Of a DNA stretch of 64,000 bases, positions 24,613 through 34,106 are shown piece by piece. A program made the position numbers and the translations under genes. This stretch comes from SIG622 sp045596605. Lineage in GTDB: Bacteria; Bacillota; Clostridia; Oscillospirales; CAG-382. Each line of letters begins with the position of its first letter. Position 1 is the first letter of the stretch. The DNA is taken from the NCBI GenBank assembly GCA_045596605.1, contig JAZOCR010000143.1:1-64000 (forward strand). Direction: 5' to 3'. The notes under the pieces are model-generated. The model did not search any database, had not been told where the DNA came from, and worked only from the letters and a program-made list of their open reading frames with translations.

Positions 24613-27177
24613 ATGAGTGACAACAACAATATTATGGACGGAACCTTCAGCGAGTATCATAAGAATGACAAAATCGTGGACGTAGAGATTTCCAGAGAAG
24701 TAAGAACCTCATTTATGGACTATGCAATGTCGGTAATCGTGGACAGAGCACTTCCCGACGTTCGTGACGGATTAAAGCCCGTACATAGAAGAATACTCTA
24801 TTCAATGTACGAGGACGGACTTACCTATAATAAACCCTTTAGAAAATCCGCTACCACCGTAGGTAACGTGCTTGGTCATTATCATCCTCACGGTGACGCA
24901 TCGGTATACGACGCAATGGTAAGACTTGCACAGCCCTTCTCTATGCGTTACCCCCTTGTTGAAGGACACGGTAACTTCGGTAACATAGACGGCGACGGCG
25001 CTGCTGCATACCGTTATACTGAGGCAAGACTTGCAAAAATGTCCGAGGAAATGGTAACAGACCTTGATAAAGACGTCGTTGACTTTATGCCGAACTTCGA
25101 CAACAAGCAGAAGGAGCCGACGGTGCTTCCCTCAAGATTCCCAAATCTCCTTGTAAACGGCTCCGTTGGTATTGCCGTAGGTATGGCTACCAATATTCCT
25201 CCTCATAATCTCTGTGAGGTAATAGACGGCGTTATCCACCTTATAGATAACCCGGATGCGGAAATTACCGAGCTTATGAACTTCATAAAGGGTCCGGACT
25301 TCCCCACAGGCGGTACTATTTACGGTATGAACGGCATATACGAGGCGTATATGACCGGCAGAGGTAAAATTCCCGTTCGTGCAAAATGCGATTTTGAGGA
25401 GAAAAAAGGAAAAACCTCCATTATTGTTACGGAAATACCCTATATGCAGAGAAAGGGAGCTCTTGTTGAAGCGATAGCTGACCTTGTTAAGAACAAGAGA
25501 ATAGAGGGCATTACTGCGATAAACGACGTTTCGGATATGAGAAACGGTACAAGAGTTGTTATTGAGCTTCGCCGTGACGCAAATCCCAATCTTATACTTA
25601 ATCAGCTTTATAAGTACAGTCCGCTCCAGGATACCTTTGCGGTTAATATGCTTGCGCTTGTTGGCGGTGAGCCTAAAACCCTCAATCTCAAAGAGATGCT
25701 TCGCCACTATCTTGACCACCAGATAAATGTCGTAACAAGACGCCTTCAGTACGACCTTGAAAAAGCGCAGAGAAGAATGCATATTTTGGAAGGCCTTAAA
25801 ATCGCAATTGACAATATCGACGAGGTTATAAAGATAATCAGAGCTTCAAAGACCATTCCGGACGCAAGAGAAGCACTTATTGCCCGCTTTGCACTTTCGG
25901 AAATTCAGGCGCAGGAAATCGTTCAGATGCCTCTTGGACGTCTGTCGGGACTTGAAATTGATAAGCTCCTTGAAGAAATTGAAGCACTTCGCAAGAAGAT
26001 AGAAAACCTTGTTGAAATCCTTGCAGATATTACCAAGATTGAAAATATCGTTCGTGAGGACCTTCTTGAAATCAAGAGAAAGTATGGCGACGAAAGAAAA
26101 ACAAGAATCGAGCAGGTTGAAAACGAAATTCTTATGGAAGACCTTATCGAGCGCCGTGACTGCGTTCTGACAATCAGCCACGCAGGCTACATCAAGAGAA
26201 TGGATGCAGATACCTATAACGCACAGCGTAGAGGCGGCAGAGGTGTTATCGGTATGCAGACCAAGGAGGAGGACTTCGTTCAGGACGTTATTATCGCCCA
26301 TAGCCACGATTATCTTCTTATGTTTACAAGCTACGGCAGAATGTACGTTAAGAAGGGCTACGAAATCCCTGAGTCCGGCAAGGCGTCAAAGGGTACGAAT
26401 ATCATAAATATCATTGACGTTGATAAGGACGAAAAGCTTACTGCAAGCGTTTCTGTGACCGAGTTTGACAGCGAAACTTACCTTACTATGATAACAAAGA
26501 ACGGCATCATAAAGAGAACAGAGCTTTCGGCGTACAAGAACTACCGTAGAGGCGGTCTTAACGCAATAAATCTCGACGAGGGTGACGAGCTTCTCTACGT
26601 CCTTAAAACCACCGGCGACTGCGATATTCTCGTTGCAACCCATAACGGTCTTGTCGTACGCTTCTCTGAAGAAAGAGCAAGAAGCATCGGCAGAACTGCA
26701 AGAGGCGTTAAGGCTATTGAGCTTGCAGAGGACGACTTTGTTGTAGGCGCAGTTGCAATTACTCCTAATGATGAAAGAAATATTATAACTATTACCGAAA
26801 AGGGACTTGGTAAGCGTGCAAGCACAGACGAATTCCCGGTACACAACAGAGGCGGTAAGGGCGTTATAGGTCATAAGCTTACGGATAAGTCCGGCAAGCT
26901 CTGCGGCATTGCTGCAGTAGGTGCTGACGACGATATTATGCTTATTACCAACGAGGGCGTAATTATCAGAATCCATACAGAGGACATTTCGCTTCTCGGC
27001 AGAAACACCCAGGGCGTTAAGGTGATGAGAGTTGATGAAAACGTATTTATTTACGGCATAACGGTTGTTAAGAAGGAAGAGGAAAAGGAAGAGGAAGAAG
27101 CAGACGAAGGCGTAGAAAATAGCGAAAATATTCCGACTGCAGACCTTGCAGAAGCCGCAGAAAAGACGGAAGAATAA
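24613..27177 (+). CDS. gyrA: DNA gyrase subunit A
   Basis: Subunit that cuts and passes DNA; with GyrB it introduces negative supercoils. The catalytic Tyr135 is in RYTEA. The C-terminal domain carries the GyrA box QRRGGRG, which separates it from ParC. In the quinolone-determining region HPHGDASVYD, Ala96 is at the place of E. coli Ser83 and Asp100 at that of Asp87. The tail from about 820 is acidic. The length of 854 residues is normal. The stop overlaps the ATG of sfp. gyrB is not in the window. Confidence 0.95.
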   Translation: MSDNNNIMDGTFSEYHKNDKIVDVEISREVRTSFMDYAMSVIVDRALPDVRDGLKPVHRRILYSMYEDGLTYNKPFRKSATTVGNVLGHYHPHGDASVYDAMVRLAQPFSMRYPLVEGHGNFGNIDGDGAAAYRYTEARLAKMSEEMVTDLDKDVVDFMPNFDNKQKEPTVLPSRFPNLLVNGSVGIAVGMATNIPPHNLCEVIDGVIHLIDNPDAEITELMNFIKGPDFPTGGTIYGMNGIYEAYMTGRGKIPVRAKCDFEEKKGKTSIIVTEIPYMQRKGALVEAIADLVKNKRIEGITAINDVSDMRNGTRVVIELRRDANPNLILNQLYKYSPLQDTFAVNMLALVGGEPKTLNLKEMLRHYLDHQINVVTRRLQYDLEKAQRRMHILEGLKIAIDNIDEVIKIIRASKTIPDAREALIARFALSEIQAQEIVQMPLGRLSGLEIDKLLEEIEALRKKIENLVEILADITKIENIVREDLLEIKRKYGDERKTRIEQVENEILMEDLIERRDCVLTISHAGYIKRMDADTYNAQRRGGRGVIGMQTKEEDFVQDVIIAHSHDYLLMFTSYGRMYVKKGYEIPESGKASKGTNIINIIDVDKDEKLTASVSVTEFDSETYLTMITKNGIIKRTELSAYKNYRRGGLNAINLDEGDELLYVLKTTGDCDILVATHNGLVVRFSEERARSIGRTARGVKAIELAEDDFVVGAVAITPNDERNIITITEKGLGKRASTDEFPVHNRGGKGVIGHKLTDKSGKLCGIAAVGADDDIMLITNEGVIIRIHTEDISLLGRNTQGVKVMRVDENVFIYGITVVKKEEEKEEEEADEGVENSENIPTADLAEAAEKTEE

Positions 27178-27689
27178 TGAAAATATATTCCTTTGAGTAC
27201 GAAAAGCACTCGGAAAACGCAACCGATGATATAATAATCAGCGCAGTAAAGCTTTATCTTGAAGATAAGGGCAGGGATTCCGACGAGCTCCGAATAAGCG
27301 TCATCCGTGACGAATATGGAAAACCTCACATCACGGGCACAGACGAAATTTTCGTCAGCGTTACCCACGCAGAAGCTCTCCTGCTTGTTGCGGTAGCACC
27401 ATATGAAATTGGAATTGACGCTGAAAAAAGAGGAAGACGGGTGAAGCATCCCGCTTCTCTTTCAAAAAGATATTTTTGCGAAGATGAAATAGAATGTCTC
27501 GGAGAAACCCCCGATATAGATGAATTTGTTGATATGTGGGTAAAAAAGGAAGCTCTTTCAAAGCTTATCGGCAAAGGAATTCCCTGTATGCGCGAAATGA
27601 GCGTTTTTTCAGATAAAGTAATTTTTGAGCGTATTTCCGATTACGACGGTTTTACCGTGTATACCGTGAAATACAGTGAAAGTAAATAA
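27177..27689 (+). CDS. 4'-phosphopantetheinyl transferase, Sfp-type
   Basis: Moves the phosphopantetheine arm of coenzyme A onto a serine of carrier proteins. GIDAE (metal binding) and W(V)KKEALSK are the two signature motifs, with VSVTHAEA as the third. At 170 residues it is on the short side for the Sfp/Gsp/HetI branch and lacks part of the N-terminal subdomain. It starts at the last base of the gyrA stop and is followed by a permease component and pantothenate kinase. The grouping suggests coenzyme A use, but no synthase gene is nearby. Confidence 0.87.
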   Translation: MKIYSFEYEKHSENATDDIIISAVKLYLEDKGRDSDELRISVIRDEYGKPHITGTDEIFVSVTHAEALLLVAVAPYEIGIDAEKRGRRVKHPASLSKRYFCEDEIECLGETPDIDEFVDMWVKKEALSKLIGKGIPCMREMSVFSDKVIFERISDYDGFTVYTVKYSESK

Positions 27690-27719
27690 AAGCAAATATC
27701 AGTTTAAGGAGAAAGAAAA

Positions 27720-28376
27720 ATGAGCAAATCAAACGCAAAAAGAATGGATAAAAAAACTATTTTAAAAATGACACATCTCGCAATACTTGCGGCAATAATT
27801 GTTGTACTGCAAATTTTCTGTACAGTATTAACTTCTATGACGGGATTTGTGCCGATAACACTTGCACTTGTGCCAATTCTTGTAGGTGCTGCACTTTACG
27901 GAAAAGCAGCAGGAGCATTTTTGGGAACTGTGTTTGGTATCATAGTTTTATGTATTGACCCGACTGCACATTTTCTCATCGGTCTTGATAAAGGAAGCAC
28001 ATTTTTGAACATAGTGCTCACAATAATTCTATGTATAGGCAAGGGTGCTGCAGCAGGCTTTGTTTCAGGGCTTATGTACGAAATATTTTCTAAAAAGAGT
28101 AAACTTGCAGGAGTTATTTCTGCGGGAGTGCTTTCTCCCATTGTAAACACAGGTATATTTGTTTCCGGTATGCTGATATTTTTCAACAGCACTATCAATG
28201 AATGGCAGGTAGGCTTTGCGCTGAATAATCCGGATAAACCCGCTACAATGATAGCTTACATAATATTTGGACTTTGCGGTATAAATTTCTTGATTGAGCT
28301 TCTGGTTAATTCAATTCTTGTACCTGCAATCGTAAGAATAATTAATGTTTCGACAAACAAGAAAGGCAAAGATTAA
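27720..28376 (+). CDS. ECF transporter S component, possibly for pantothenate
   Basis: 218 residues with six hydrophobic helices and the loop pattern of energy-coupling-factor substrate-binding (S) subunits: a basic N-terminus, LVPILVGAALYGKAAG in the second and third helices, and a Gly/Ala-rich fourth helix. Such proteins need a separate T subunit and two ATPases, which are not in the window. The pantothenate kinase gene starts 34 bases after this one, so pantothenate (as for PanT) is the most likely vitamin. That is inference from context. AAGGAG precedes the ATG. Confidence 0.82.
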   Translation: MSKSNAKRMDKKTILKMTHLAILAAIIVVLQIFCTVLTSMTGFVPITLALVPILVGAALYGKAAGAFLGTVFGIIVLCIDPTAHFLIGLDKGSTFLNIVLTIILCIGKGAAAGFVSGLMYEIFSKKSKLAGVISAGVLSPIVNTGIFVSGMLIFFNSTINEWQVGFALNNPDKPATMIAYIIFGLCGINFLIELLVNSILVPAIVRIINVSTNKKGKD

Positions 28377-28410
28377 AAGCTATTATTCTTAAAAGTAAAG
28401 GAAAGTAGTT

Positions 28411-29247
28411 ATGAGTAAAATAATAATTGGTATTGACGTCGGTGGAAGCACCACTAAAATTGTGGGGTTTCAGGGCGAAAAAATGATAAACCCCACATTT
28501 GTTAAGGCAGGAGACCCGGTGGCTTCCGTTTACGGAGCCTTCGGAAAATTCACATCGGAAAACAAAATAAAGCTTTCCGACATTGAAAAGGTAATGATGA
28601 CGGGAGTTGGCTCGTCCTTTATAGATAGCGACCTTTACGGCATACCCGCAGTACATAAAACCGAATTTGACTGCGTTGGACTTGGCGGTCTTTATCTCTC
28701 CGGACTTCGTGAGGCGATAATTGCAAGCCTTGGCACAGGTACGGCTCTTGTGCACGCAGAGAGGGATGGTGCTATCGAGTATCTCGGCGGTACGGGCGTT
28801 GGCGGCGGTACGCTTATCGGACTTTCAAAGAAAATGCTCGGCGTACAGAATGTTGACAATATAGTTGAGCTTGCTTCTGACGGTGACCTTGATAACGTAG
28901 ACCTTCGCATAAAGGATATCACCAATAAGGATATGCACCCCGGACTTCCGGACTTTATGACAGCTGCAAATTTCGGTAAGCTTTCCGACGTTGCAAGTAA
29001 AAGCGACGTAGCTCTCGGAATTATAAACCTGGTTTTCGAGTCGGTCGGTGTGCTCGGCGTTTTTGCAACAAAGAGATTTGGTATACAGGATATAGTGCTG
29101 ACGGGAAACCTTACGACTATTCCCTATGCAAAACCGATATTTGATAATCTTTCAAATATGTTCGGAGTGAATATCCTGATACCTGAGAACGCTCAGTACG
29201 GAACGGTTATAGGTGCGGCACTTTCCGGAGTGCGTGAAAGCCTGTAA
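28411..29247 (+). CDS. coaW: Type II pantothenate kinase
   Basis: Phosphorylates pantothenate with ATP, the first step to coenzyme A. GIDVGGSTTKIVGF near the N-terminus is the phosphate-binding loop of the acetate kinase/Hsp70 fold, and GTGVGGGTLIGL (near residue 130) is the second glycine-rich loop. The length of 278 residues and the overall pattern fit the staphylococcal/eukaryotic-like type II enzyme, which typically is not inhibited by coenzyme A. It shares its transcript with the S component upstream and a TIM-barrel gene downstream. Confidence 0.9.
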   Translation: MSKIIIGIDVGGSTTKIVGFQGEKMINPTFVKAGDPVASVYGAFGKFTSENKIKLSDIEKVMMTGVGSSFIDSDLYGIPAVHKTEFDCVGLGGLYLSGLREAIIASLGTGTALVHAERDGAIEYLGGTGVGGGTLIGLSKKMLGVQNVDNIVELASDGDLDNVDLRIKDITNKDMHPGLPDFMTAANFGKLSDVASKSDVALGIINLVFESVGVLGVFATKRFGIQDIVLTGNLTTIPYAKPIFDNLSNMFGVNILIPENAQYGTVIGAALSGVRESL

Positions 29248-29281
29248 GCACGCTTTTTCACGAAAATTTGGAGGAACGGCT

Positions 29282-30079
29282 TTGAAAATAGGTGCAAGCA
29301 CAAAATCCTTCGGTGGAAAAACTGTAAAAGAAGTGGCAGAGATTTTTGCAAAATGCGGTCTTACAGCTGCAGAGCTTTGCTTTTGCCAGAGTGACCTTTT
29401 GGGCTTCCGGTATAACCTTTGCGGAAATTCTGATTTGCCAAGCCTTGAAAATGTAAGAAATGCTACTGAAACCTTCAGGGACTTCGGCATAGACGTATGT
29501 GCTCTCGGAGTATACCTTAACTTCTGGAGCGGAACGGACGGCGAAATCTTTGATACTCTACGCCTTTTTACCGAGTACTGTGATATAGCGTACAGCCTTG
29601 ACATCAGAGCTCTTTGCACCCATACGGGCAATACAAGTCAGATACCAATGTCAAAAAGCTTTGGAAATGGGCTTTGTGAAAAAATGTACGAAGGCTTTAC
29701 TTGTGCCTGCATTGAGGCGAAAAAGCGTGGGCTTACTGTTGCGGTAGAGTGCGGTGAAACGGATGCGGTGCAGGATTATAAGGGCTTTACAAAGCTTTGC
29801 GAGTACGTAAGAGAAAGCATCGGCAGCAGTGATATGCTGAAATATATTTATACTCCCGTATTTTCAAAAAAAGTCTCGGACTCTGAAATTGCAATGATTC
29901 ACCTGCGGGACAGAAAAAAAGACGGTAAATACTTTGAACGCTTCGGAGAGGGAGATGTGGATTTTTCTCCGTTCATCCCGGAGCTTGGACAAATGAAGGA
30001 GCTGCCGGTTATTCTTGAGTACGTCAACAGCGAAAACCTTTCGGATACGGTTAAAAAATTCCGTGAAATGACATTTTGA
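29282..30079 (+). CDS. Sugar phosphate isomerase/epimerase-like TIM-barrel protein
   Basis: 265 residues. The sequence begins KIGASTKSFGGKTV and shows the strand-helix spacing of the xylose isomerase-like AP-endonuclease 2 fold. VAVECGE and MIHLRDR contain the conserved Glu and His that usually bind metal. Substrate unknown. TTG at 29282 follows GGAGGA with a seven-base gap. An ATG upstream in frame overlaps the end of coaW and has no ribosome binding site. Confidence 0.8.
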   Translation: MKIGASTKSFGGKTVKEVAEIFAKCGLTAAELCFCQSDLLGFRYNLCGNSDLPSLENVRNATETFRDFGIDVCALGVYLNFWSGTDGEIFDTLRLFTEYCDIAYSLDIRALCTHTGNTSQIPMSKSFGNGLCEKMYEGFTCACIEAKKRGLTVAVECGETDAVQDYKGFTKLCEYVRESIGSSDMLKYIYTPVFSKKVSDSEIAMIHLRDRKKDGKYFERFGEGDVDFSPFIPELGQMKELPVILEYVNSENLSDTVKKFREMTF

Positions 30080-30147
30080 AGCATATTGGCTTTTTATCTG
30101 CACGGTAAAATACTTGGATTTTTACGAAACATAAAGGGGATAATGGA

Positions 30148-31107
30148 TTGAATAAAGAAAATATAATGAAAATTTCTTTGGAAATATTCTCCTTGCTTCT
30201 TATAGCGGCAGCCTTTTTCTTCGCCGTATCAGGCAGCATGGGCGACATGAATGCCGGACAATCGGAGCAGGATGGCACTGAAAGTAAGGACGAATTGCAG
30301 TCGTCGTTTGCAGAAGATACGGATAAAGAAGAGGAAAACGCTTCGCAAAGCGGTGAAAGGGGCGAAAACAACGAAAGTGTTGAGCTGTCGCAGGATGCCA
30401 CGGAAGCAACCGTCGGTGTTTTTGAAATAAACAGATATAAAAATGAACGGACGGCAGTCTGGGACAAGGGCAGGCTGATTGACGCTCCGTACATAAATCA
30501 GAAAGAGGATTTTCCCAACGGCTGCGAAAGCGTTTCAGCAGTTATGGCACTTCAGTATCTGGGTGTTGATATAGACGCACATACCTTTATTGAGGAGTAT
30601 CTCGACATGGGAAGCTCACCCTACTATGTAGGTGGCGTGTGCTATGCCTGTGACCCGAGAGAGCAGTTTCCCGGAGACCCAAGACAAAAAAGCGGCTGGG
30701 GCTGTTATCCCGAGGTTATAAAAAAGGCGATAGACAAAATGGAGCTGTCAGATATGGAGGCGTTTGTAGTAAAGGGCGCAGAAATCCCCGAGCTTTGTGC
30801 AGAATATATCGATAAGGGAATCCCCGTTGTTATCTGGGCTACCATTAATATGGCAGTACCCTCACAGTACGTTACCTGGAATATCGAGGGCACAGACGAA
30901 AAGCACACCTGGATAACTCCCTTCCACTGCGTGCTTTTTGTGGGCTACGACGAGGAATACTACTATTTCAACGACCCTATGGCGCAGAAAAATATGCGGT
31001 ATTCTAAGGAAAGGGTAGAGCGTGCTTACAAGGGAATCGGCAGTGAAGCGCTTGTAATACTGGAAAAAGGACAAAAAATCCAAAATACGGCACAAAATCT
31101 TGAATAA
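30148..31107 (+). CDS. Membrane-anchored C39-like cysteine peptidase family protein
   Basis: 319 residues. One membrane segment (about 9-30) and a long acidic, disordered linker (35-105) carry a C39-like papain-fold domain (about 108-310). Cys126 in NGCESVS, His260 in FHCVLF and Asn275-Asp276 in FNDP form the expected catalytic set. These domains are found in surface-exposed proteins that cleave or bind peptides. TTG at 30148 is eight bases after AGGGG and no ATG alternative is better. glyS follows with its own promoter. Confidence 0.82.
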   Translation: MNKENIMKISLEIFSLLLIAAAFFFAVSGSMGDMNAGQSEQDGTESKDELQSSFAEDTDKEEENASQSGERGENNESVELSQDATEATVGVFEINRYKNERTAVWDKGRLIDAPYINQKEDFPNGCESVSAVMALQYLGVDIDAHTFIEEYLDMGSSPYYVGGVCYACDPREQFPGDPRQKSGWGCYPEVIKKAIDKMELSDMEAFVVKGAEIPELCAEYIDKGIPVVIWATINMAVPSQYVTWNIEGTDEKHTWITPFHCVLFVGYDEEYYYFNDPMAQKNMRYSKERVERAYKGIGSEALVILEKGQKIQNTAQNLE

Positions 31108-31112
31108 ACCCC

Positions 31113-31141
31113 TTGAAATATTGGGATTTATGTGTTATTAT
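31113..31141 (+). promoter_or_regulatory. glyS promoter
   Basis: TTGAAA, 17-base spacer, TATTAT. Only about 45 bases separate it from the start codon, too little for a T-box leader. Confidence 0.6.
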
Positions 31142-31192
31142 ATAGTTTAAGATATTTTATTATGTAAATTTATAGAAAAGGAATTGATAAAA

Positions 31193-32584
31193 ATGCAGAA
31201 CAGCGAAAAGACAATGGAAAAAATCGTTGCCTACTGTAAAGGCAGAGGCTTCGTTTACGCAGGCAGTGAAATTTACGGCGGTCTTGCAAACTCATGGGAC
31301 TACGGTCCCCTCGGCGTTGAACTCAAGAACAACGTAAAAAAAGCTTGGTGGAAAAAGTTCGTTCAGGAGTCAAAGTACAACGTAGGTCTTGACAGCGCAA
31401 TCATTATGAACCCTGAAACATGGGTAGCTTCAGGACACCTTGGCGGCTTCTCAGACCCGCTTATGGACTGTAAGCAGTGTAAGACCCGTCACAGAGCAGA
31501 TAAGCTTATCGAAGATTACGTAGCAAAGAACGGTCTTTCAGATAACCCTGCAGGCATGTCTGACGCTGAGATGATGGACTATATAAAGGCTCACGGCATT
31601 GTTTGCCCGGACTGCGGCTCCGGTGACTTCACAGATATCCGTAAGTTCAACCTCATGTTTAAGACCTTCCAGGGCGTAACCGAGGACAAGAGCTCTACTC
31701 TTTATCTCCGTCCTGAAACAGCACAGGGTATCTTTGTAAACTTCAAAAATATCCAGAGAACAACGAGAAAGAAAATACCCTTCGGCGTTTGCCAGATAGG
31801 TAAGTCCTTCAGAAACGAAATCACTCCCGGTAACTTCACCTTCAGAACCCGTGAGTTTGAGCAGATGGAGCTTGAATTCTTCTGTGAGCCGGATACCGAC
31901 CTTGAATGGTTTGCATATTGGAGAGGCTTCTGCAAACAGTGGCTTCTTGACCTTAATATGAGAGAAGAAAACCTCAGACTTCGTGACCACGACCCCGAGG
32001 GGCTTTCCTTCTACTCCAAGGCTACCACAGACTTTGAATTCCTCTTCCCCTTCGGCTGGGGCGAGCTCTGGGGTATTGCCGACAGAACAGACTACGACCT
32101 TACACAGCATACAAAGCACTCCGGCGAAGCTCTTGAATACTTCGACCAGGAAGCAAACAAGAAGTACATTCCTTACGTTGTTGAGCCTTCCCTTGGTGCT
32201 GACAGAGTTACACTCGCATTCCTTATCGACGCATACGACGAGGAAGAGCTCGAAGGCGGCGACACAAGAACAGTCCTCAGACTTCACGGTGCTCTTGCTC
32301 CCTTCAAGGCAGCAGTTCTTCCCCTTTCAAAGAAGCTTTCCGAAAAGGCAACCGAGGTTTACGACGAGCTTCGTAAATACTTTATGGTTGACTACGACGA
32401 AGCAGGCTCTATCGGTAAGAGATACAGACGTGAGGACGAAATTGGTACTCCCGTATGTATTACCTACGACTTTGACTCTGAAAATGACGGCTGCGTAACC
32501 GTTCGTGACAGAGATACAATGCAGCAGGAAAGAATCAAGATAGAAGACCTCAGAAAGTATATCGAGGACAAAATTGCATTCTGA
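31193..32584 (+). CDS. glyS: Glycyl-tRNA synthetase, single-chain dimeric type
   Basis: Charges tRNA-Gly. It is the alpha2 class-II form related to GlyQS of archaea and eukaryotes. The class II motifs are present: motif 2 FRNEITPGNFTFRTREF, motif 3 GADRVTLAFLIDAY. A zinc-binding set CKQC (about 93-96) and CPDC (about 133) is inserted in the core. A C-terminal anticodon-binding domain (from about 365) completes 463 residues. The ATG at 31193 follows AAAGGA, and the TTG nine bases earlier is too near it. A strong hairpin follows. Confidence 0.94.
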   Translation: MQNSEKTMEKIVAYCKGRGFVYAGSEIYGGLANSWDYGPLGVELKNNVKKAWWKKFVQESKYNVGLDSAIIMNPETWVASGHLGGFSDPLMDCKQCKTRHRADKLIEDYVAKNGLSDNPAGMSDAEMMDYIKAHGIVCPDCGSGDFTDIRKFNLMFKTFQGVTEDKSSTLYLRPETAQGIFVNFKNIQRTTRKKIPFGVCQIGKSFRNEITPGNFTFRTREFEQMELEFFCEPDTDLEWFAYWRGFCKQWLLDLNMREENLRLRDHDPEGLSFYSKATTDFEFLFPFGWGELWGIADRTDYDLTQHTKHSGEALEYFDQEANKKYIPYVVEPSLGADRVTLAFLIDAYDEEELEGGDTRTVLRLHGALAPFKAAVLPLSKKLSEKATEVYDELRKYFMVDYDEAGSIGKRYRREDEIGTPVCITYDFDSENDGCVTVRDRDTMQQERIKIEDLRKYIEDKIAF

Positions 32585-32600
32585 TTTTAGATAAAGCTTT

Positions 32601-32632
32601 CCCCGAATGGATAAAACCGTTCGGGGATTTTT
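32601..32632 (+). terminator. glyS terminator
   Basis: CCCCGAA pairs with TTCGGGG, followed by ATTTTTA. Confidence 0.8.
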
Positions 32633-32703
32633 ATGTTGTATAATGAAAGCTGCCGGCATCGTAGGGGTAGCTTCCAAAAGCTTTAGCTTTGCACAGTGTC
32701 GCC

Positions 32704-32857
32704 AAGGCTCTCCCTCGGGGAGAGCTGTCAGCGAAGCTGACTGAGAGGGAATGACTCCCTCTGACGAGAGCTGCAAACGAGGCTGACTGAGAGGGGCGAA
32801 GCTCAACACCCTCTCCGACACGCCTTTTGGCGTGCCACCTCTCCCGTAGGGAGAGGC
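32704..32857. repeat. Dispersed intergenic repeat, full-length copy
   Basis: Same element as at 17585 (left part AAGGCTCTCCCTCGGGGAGA, right part ending GGGAGAGGC). It fills most of the 430-base gap between glyS and the AraC gene. After 32860 I see only AT-rich sequence with possible promoter elements. Confidence 0.7.
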
Positions 32858-33018
32858 ATATATGGCTATCCATATAGGGAGGCTACAGATGGTGCTACAT
32901 ATGTTGTGGCAGGGAATTGACGCTGTGAAATTTTTTACAACTTTTTTGCAATATGTATGAGAAATATTTTGTACCTTGTATTAAAATAAGAGTATAAGAA
33001 ACGTGGGGAGGTGCAGAA

Positions 33019-33990
33019 ATGGATAATTCTTTTAAGGTTTATAAAAAGCACAGAATAAAAAACTATATTTCTGTTTCGTCAATTGTTACCATACATTATT
33101 TTGAATTTGCCAAGGACTACCACTTCGACGGAGAAAGCCACGATTTCTGGGAGCTCGTGTACGTAGACAAGGGTGAGATTATCGCAACTGCCGACACAAG
33201 TGATATAACGCTCCGTCAGGGTGAGGCTCTTTTCCATAAGCCCTACGAGTTTCACAGACTGCGCTCAAACGGAGTGTCTGCGCCAAACGTGTTTATTATA
33301 AGCTTCGTTTGCAGTGACGCCTGTATGAAGTACTTTGAAGGTAAGCATATAAATGTTCCCGCAAAGCTCAGAAGGCTCATATCGGATATTATAACGGAAA
33401 GCCAGGACACCTATAACCTTCCGGTTTTTGACAGAAACCTTAAGGATTTAAAGCTTTCAAGGGGCGCACGCTTCGGAGGCTCACAGATAATAAAAATGCG
33501 TCTTGAGGAGCTTCTTATAAAGCTTTATCGTGACGGCGAAAGCAGACGTGAGGCACCTGTTTTGCATACGCACATGGGAAAGGGAGAAAAAGGCACCTTC
33601 GGCAGTACCAAAGCAAGGTACGGAAACTCCGTACCCGATGAGGGAGAAGAAAATATTTCCGCACGCATTATAGAGATAATTAAAAAAGAGGGAATATACG
33701 GAGATATCGACCTTGACAGGATTTGTCTTCTTGTAAATTACAGAAAAACATATATTTGCACTCAGTTTAAAAAAGCCTGCGGCTACAGCGTAATGGAATA
33801 CGTAAATATACTGAAAATTGATGAAGCAAAAAGGCTAATACGTGAGAAAAACCATAATTTTATGCAAATCTCAAATATGCTCTGCTTCAATAACCCCCAC
33901 TATTTTTCAAAGGTGTTCAAGAAGGTTACGGGACTTTCACCCAGAGAATATCTCAATACGGTGAATAAGTATACCGCAGAAAGCAAATAA
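33019..33990 (+). CDS. AraC-family transcriptional regulator
   Basis: 323 residues. The N-terminal 110 residues are cupin-like, with the strand pattern of the AraC sensor domain (HDFWELVYVDKG...FHKPYEFHRL). A linker rich in Gly and charged residues (about 175-215) follows. The C-terminal 100 residues hold two helix-turn-helix units, with NNPHYFSKVFKKVTGLSPREY the characteristic second one. GGGGAGGTG precedes the ATG. The ligand is unknown; regulators of this type often sense sugars. No sugar gene is adjacent, so the target is open. Confidence 0.87.
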   Translation: MDNSFKVYKKHRIKNYISVSSIVTIHYFEFAKDYHFDGESHDFWELVYVDKGEIIATADTSDITLRQGEALFHKPYEFHRLRSNGVSAPNVFIISFVCSDACMKYFEGKHINVPAKLRRLISDIITESQDTYNLPVFDRNLKDLKLSRGARFGGSQIIKMRLEELLIKLYRDGESRREAPVLHTHMGKGEKGTFGSTKARYGNSVPDEGEENISARIIEIIKKEGIYGDIDLDRICLLVNYRKTYICTQFKKACGYSVMEYVNILKIDEAKRLIREKNHNFMQISNMLCFNNPHYFSKVFKKVTGLSPREYLNTVNKYTAESK

Positions 33991-34106
33991 GCCTTGGGTA
34001 TTTTTTGTAATAATTGTTAATTTTTATTTATAGTGTTTTCTTTTTGACTTATTTGTGGTATAATTAACTTTACATGATAATTTATATATAATATGGAGAA
34101 CTTTAA

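Noticed and set aside
25132..25782. Long frames on the strand opposite gyrA (216 and 278 codons)
   Set aside because: They mirror the codon structure of gyrA, have no ribosome binding site and give Cys/Asn-rich translations without a family.
24613..27177. Topoisomerase IV subunit ParC instead of GyrA
   Set aside because: The GyrA box QRRGGRG is present in the C-terminal domain, which decides for gyrase.
31108..31192. T-box leader before glyS
   Set aside because: Only about 85 bases between genes, with a promoter inside them, and no AGAGA or TGGNACCGCG-type box. The same holds for proS and hisS.
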